Source: Siphlonurus alternatus
Taxonomy: Eukaryota; Arthropoda; Insecta; Ephemeroptera; Siphlonuridae
Assembly: GCA_949825025.1 (NCBI GenBank)
Contig: OX463778.1
Span: 42,696,646-42,760,645, forward strand
DNA: 64,000 nt
Direction of reading: 5' to 3'
A program made the position numbers and the translations under genes. Every line of letters begins with the position of its first letter. The first letter of the stretch is position 1. Shown piece by piece: positions 58,634 to 64,000 of this stretch. The notes below the pieces were generated by a model that was given only the letters and a program-made list of their open reading frames with translations, made no database searches and was not told where the DNA came from.

Positions 58634-59832
58634 ATACTAGATTATATAATATATTTTATACCTTCTTATACTTAATTATATTACCTTACGGTGTTTCAAT
58701 ATTGAGCTATAAAAATTACATCACCATAACAAACTGCTGTGTACATTATAGCTGTACTATTTAAGTACGTACTTTTTTTTATAGTATATAAATAATAATA
58801 TTATACATTTTTTTTTTGTCATACACATCTTTGGTAGACAATAGAGAGCTAGATGTAGCAGAAGTCAGTAAAGTCTGCTCTCGACAGAAAGAAAAGAGAG
58901 AGAGAGAGAGATGGAATCTTGTCAGAATGCGAGACAAGATTACAAGAAGCGCGGTCGGGACACTACTGTGTCTTGTCTGTCCAAAAAAGTGGACCTTACT
59001 CCTCCGTATACGGCATAAAATGACGCACAACAAGAGAACGAGCGAAAAGACGATCGCATCAACTCGGTCTCTTCGTCTTTGTCGTCCGTCACAGTGACGA
59101 AGTGAGTGTATACATCTTGTCGTATAGCGTCGTCCGAACACACGTCTCCTCACTACATGATACTTATAACCTGCCGCCGGCCTGCCCACTTGTTTGCTTG
59201 CTGTCACAATAAAACGTTACTCTTTACTCATACCCCCATTTTGTATGTAACGTATTTAACTTATAATTAAAGTAATGCTATGTCAACTAAATAAAAATAT
59301 TAACTATATGTTACAAAATATAGAAAATAAATATATACAGTATTATTATATATTATACTGTATATATAACGATGTAAAAAATATAATAATATATAATATA
59401 AAAAAAAACTTGAATTCGAACTAAAAAAAAAAAATACTTGAAATACTTAATTTGTTTTAAATTGGATCATAAAAATCCTATGTTAGGTAATTAATTTTTA
59501 CTACATAGGATATGAAAAAAACAAACAAATAAATATTAAAAAAGAATTAGCAATATTTTTCTGTTAAAAAATGTGAAATTTTATTTTAAAATTTTTTACC
59601 ATCAATAAAAAAAATTTCATTGTTATATTTTTATTACTAAAAAGGTAGTTTTCTTCATTTTTTATGTGTTTTAGAGAAAGTGTATCCCTCAAAACAATTA
59701 ACATTTTTTTGAAAAGTTTCAGTCACATTATCGTTATGAAAATGTCAAAGTGGACGTTTGGAATTCTGTCGGTCCACAAGAGGAATGTTTTGGTCGGATG
59801 TGGCTCCTGCAAAAAGTTTCTTCCCTCTGCAG

Positions 59833-59966
59833 TACCGAGAAATCTTGAGTCTGACTGAGCCTCCTCATCACGGAGCAATCGAGTCAGCAGCAGCAGCACG
59901 GAGTAAAAAGAACGCCGTGATGCTGGAGAAGGGCTTCCCAAATTATGATGTTGGGGCTTCCGGACG
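59833..59966 (+). CDS. Candidate internal coding exon, function unknown
   Basis: A pyrimidine-rich acceptor (TTTCTTCCCTCTGCAG, ending 59832) and a donor (GGACG|GTAATT) enclose 134 bases. They read open as YREILSLTEPPHHGAIES, an alanine run, and a segment ending EKGFPNYDVGASGR. Codon choice is richer in GC than the surroundings. Its phase does not complete the split Trp codon of the Ig exon at 52541, so it cannot be that gene's next exon. I do not recognise the protein. Confidence 0.3.
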
Positions 59967-62662
59967 GTAATTAGAGTGGCGAAATTCTCTGGGAGAAAAT
60001 AAAGTCTTATAAAAATTTAAAATAATAATAATAAGTGAAAATATTTTTTTCATATATTTTCCTTAATTAAAAGTCAAGAGCATTTAAAAATGAAAGTTGA
60101 AGAGAGGTCTTATCATTCATTATAAATTATGAAATATCAAAGTAAAATGCAAGGAAGAAGGAAAAAAAAAAAAATATACATGTTTAAGAAATTATATGAA
60201 CGAAATACAATACAGAATTTACTAAATTTAATTTAATTTACAGAATACTATTTAACTTTTTCATTTAATCAACTTAATTAATGATATAAAAAAAATAAAA
60301 ATAATACTCAGAATCTAATAAATTCAATTTATTTATTCAATTATGATCATTTCTGAGAGAAAGTTCATCAAGAAAATAAATAATTTAATAAAAAAAAAAA
60401 AAAGTTTCTTCATATAGACGACGAGCGAACACCAAGTCAATATTTCTGAGGAAACGAGACGGAAAGAAGAAATTGGTGACTTGACGTTGTTATGTATAAA
60501 AATTTGTCCGATTTTACTTTATTTTTGTATTGCTTTGAGTTTGGCCGCAACTTAAATACAGCAGCCGTATATACAGAGAGACGGCGGCGTAAGATCAATT
60601 AGTACGAGAGTCATGTTCGTCAGAGAAAAATGACGAGTGGAGTGATTACGTCGAGCAGGCAGGCTGCAGAGTTACCTACCGGCCTGCCGCACCGGCCGCC
60701 GTATTGAGCGGCAAGTGCGGCGGTGGCGGGGAGGGAAAGCCTTCTGAGAATAGAACGCACGGCCAGAGAGAGTGCTGATTACATGCCTCAGCGAAACTTT
60801 ATCTGCCGACAACTGTGATTATTACTCGGAACCCCGACGTGACGTCACTAGCAAAATCGAGTTACATTAAATTTACAAAACAACAGTACCTTATAAAATA
60901 TATATGCTATTTTTTTTGCTCTTTTTTTTTTTAAAAAAAATAAAGCATCCGCTCTTCATATAAAATTTACACAATTTTCACAAATTAGCTTGTTTTTTTT
61001 TTTTACAAAAAATCATAAAAGAAAAAAAAAAAACAAAAAAAAAACATACATTTATAAGTTGAAAATTAATATGGAAACGTTTACTATATAACAAGTTTCT
61101 GTCATAATTATATAGTTATTTCAAAATTCAAGAAGCAACGCACTAAAACGTGAACTGAATATAAGTAATTAAAATTTTTATAATTTAAAAATCTAATTTT
61201 TGATACAGCCAAATTTTATTATCACCATTTGAATCATGTTTTTTTTTAATGTAAAAAGTAATAATTCTCTTCATAATTTTTTTATTTTTTTGTATAAAAA
61301 TTAGGTATGCATAAAAATTATAAATATATATTTTTTTATAAACCGAGAAAGTTATGCATGCAAATACAAGGGCTACTTTTGGATTCGAGAATTGTTTCAG
61401 AAGACATTTTTTCTGTTTATTTTACATTTGTGTGGCGTGGTGTTCAGAATGCGTGATGTCTTCGTTGCTGCTGCAGTGACTCACAATCTTGACACCTGAC
61501 GTGGGCGCGACCATATCTCACTATGAAGTCAACCTTTTGCTACATTTTCAACGTCAAATCATGAAGCCTCAAAACGCTATATATTACATCGACAGGATGT
61601 AATGCGTAATGTAATTTAAAATGAAAATTTAATATTGTATTTTCTTTCGTGGAATTGAAAAAAAAAAAAAGAAAAAAAAATCATATTTATCTAGATTTTA
61701 TAATGTTACGTACGATATAAGGTTTTATTTATTTTCCAAGAAATTTAATATAAAAGTATTATGAACTCAAAAGCACTTCCATTACGTATGTATTTTGTTC
61801 AGTTTTATTATTTAGAAAAATAAAATCAATTTCACATCATATTCACCGTAAGCTTTTGTTATAATGTCTCGGCATTTTATGATTTACATCAATGTAGAAG
61901 TATTACGATAATTTGATTGCAATTTCCACAACTCTATTAAGTGTAATATAAAGGTCATATACGGACTATTGTTTATAACAACTCCACCGCACGATAATCT
62001 ACGCTTCAATCATTCTCTATACATTGAGAATTTCTGAGAATTCAATTGTTGTTATTATTATAATTCTCCTCTAGCTTGTATACAAAAAACAAAACAAAAA
62101 AGTGAAACGATATCGTATTATACAGTATACACTGACTGGTATTTCTATTCAATGGGTAATTACTGTTCGCAGATGTTTCAACACGAATCATATATTATAT
62201 ACTCCTTTTTGAAAGCGAACGACTTATATAATTATAATTGAAATATAATTAACTTTTATTAAGCTTATAATATCAAAGTCATCATTATACTTATAATATA
62301 ATATATTAATAGCATTGACAGTCTGTAACATTTTTTTTTTTTTTTAATACTGTATTTAATTTTATATGACATTTCATTTGAAATGAAACACACCATCTTT
62401 AAAAATGAGCATAGTTGTCTTTTTGTATATACCAGTATAAAAAAAAAATCTGTACATGAGCGTGTTGTGTGGTGCATTTGTATATCTATGTATGTATGTA
62501 GCGTATGAAATGCTCATACATGCACACGTACTCTGCTTACATTGCTCGCTACATGAGGAGGGAGCACAACAGGCTGTGGTGGCAGCCCCCTTGATTTCTT
62601 GGAAATATTGTTTCGCATTGAGTTTTGCTGGCTGCTGCCTGTGGTGGCAGAGTGTATATAGG

Positions 62663-62665
<3 letters not shown>

Positions 62666-62722
<57 letters not shown>
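62666..62722. repeat. (GA)n microsatellite
   Basis: Perfect GA run of about 57 bases. Confidence 0.95.
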
Positions 62723-62725
<3 letters not shown>

Positions 62726-63938
62726 TACTCGAGGTATATAATAATACGTGTATATAAGCAATACAAGCAAGCAGCAGCAGCAGCTCTACAAAGTCCCATT
62801 ACTTTCATGTGCGTGAGCCCACAGCTATATTATTGTATGAAACAACATTTGAATTTGTCTCTCAATAAAAACATTGATATTATATTATATCCATCCCTGG
62901 AAATTTAAACATCGATAAATTCAGAGAATTATGTATGACGCCGCATTTCAGCTCGTGTTTTACATTATGCTCTAGCTTTATAAAAGAAATAATTGTTAAT
63001 TTGTTAGCATCCTATAAATTTTATTTTTAACAAGCGGTTGAGTCTAATATAATTAAGATGAAAATTACTTATATTCATCATATTTTCACTTTACTTAAAA
63101 TTAATCAGCATTGCACAGTATATACATGCATTGATATTGCGATTTGAGTTATTTTAATATAAATAACGTTGCTAATTTTATTTGCTTATTTACGATTTAA
63201 GAATATGATCAGAAGAAACCACGCACAAAATGAATTGATCATATAAATTACAATTAATACATGCATCTTGAGTTCATTCACATAACATTAATATTTGAAT
63301 TTCTAAAAATAAATTTTTATTCGTCACGATAGTCGCAATTCATTCGTAGTTGCATTCGACGAAATACTTATTATGCTATGTCTGTAGGTGTAAAAACAAT
63401 CTCCTGCCATGCTACTGTTATTTTTATCTGATCTGTTGATTCGATATTTTATGTGGCTGCTGATCGATACGTTGAGTAAGGGCCACGCCCCATTCCTCAG
63501 CGCCGGCGTTTGCTGAAGAACGTTCGGTGATCAGCGGGCGTGCAGGCGGACAGGCCTCGTTTTCTCGGGTTAGGCACCTCGCGGGGGCGGGTCCGTGACG
63601 CTTGGCAGCCTGCCGCCCACCGCCGGACGGAAAGTCCAGCCCCGCTCTGCGTGTCCGCGGTGTCAATCGTGCAGCCTTTCGATCCTCACTTCCACTCCAA
63701 CAGTGTTCTCCAATTACATGAAAAAACTTATAATAAGAAATAAACTTGCTGTTCTACAAAGTGAAATGTTTATTATTATTATTTTTAAATGGCTTACAAT
63801 CAAATTATTCACTTATTTACTCTACTACTTAATGTTCCAGAATTATAAAATTAAATTAATTCTTAACTTAAGCATCAAATAGTCAAATAGTAATAAATTA
63901 ATTTTTTATTTTTATGGCAATTTCGTTTCAACATACGA

Positions 63939-63942
<4 letters not shown>

Positions 63943-63972
<30 letters not shown>
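63943..63972. repeat. (TC)n microsatellite
   Basis: TC run of about 30 bases near the window end. Confidence 0.95.
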
Positions 63973-63974
<2 letters not shown>

Positions 63975-64000
63975 TAACAAAATAATATGCAGTGAACAAT

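Larger units (their letters stand above)
52542..64000 (+). other. Putative long intron of the Ig gene and/or intergenic sequence
   Basis: AT-rich sequence with GC-rich islands near 53395-53600, 58900-59200, 60640-60800 and 63470-63700. It also has a poly(A) run at about 54640-54670, a GA microsatellite (62666-62722) and a terminal TC run. Apart from one candidate exon at 59833-59966, no coding exon was recognised. Confidence 0.5.

Overview
This is an AT-rich, repeat-laden piece of an arthropod nuclear genome, almost certainly an insect. It contains an intact acetylcholinesterase of the insect AChE1 (ace-1) type, which is absent from higher (cyclorrhaphan) flies, and a juvenile-hormone-binding/takeout-like protein, a largely insect family. 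Genes have GT-AG introns with phases that match across every junction, and they sit in long AT-rich introns and intergenic DNA. I cannot name the species; a non-cyclorrhaphan insect, perhaps hemipteran or polyneopteran, fits best.

Layout. Positions 1-18.9 kb hold no protein gene I can support, but do hold simple repeats, GC-rich islands, a tRNA-derived SINE (10.4 kb), two foldback elements (12.2-13.0 kb), a likely non-coding 5' leader exon of ace-1 with two small upstream ORFs (14882-15029) and a 200-N assembly gap (18042-18241). Ace-1 (18947-23973, +) has three coding exons; its second intron-side block carries a long (AT)n and a 5S-rRNA-derived SINE. From 24 to 34.5 kb there is AT-rich sequence with a young hairpin element and a tandem pair of foldback elements. 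A complete five-exon takeout/JHBP-like gene (37938-40849, +) faces, tail to tail, a complete four-exon gene (45979-42601, -) for a small secreted protein with a beta-trefoil (IL-1/FGF-like) sequence pattern. Another foldback lies inside that gene's intron and one just upstream of it. At 52.3 kb begins a gene on + whose first coding exon encodes a signal peptide and the first half of an immunoglobulin-like domain; its later exons were not identified. The rest (53-64 kb) is mostly intron or intergenic, with one candidate exon (59833-59966) and a tiny hairpin flanked by an 8-bp duplication.

The four genes do not form an operon. Three encode extracellular proteins without membrane domains (AChE1 is probably GPI-anchored), and the fourth is a secreted or surface Ig protein. 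The most interesting items are the cysteine-free beta-trefoil protein as a candidate insect cytokine, a cysteine-free takeout relative beside it, the sharp compositional mosaic inside the unusually long ace-1 exon, and a family of foldback elements that carry either paired TGACGTCA (CRE) sites or a tRNA-type B box.
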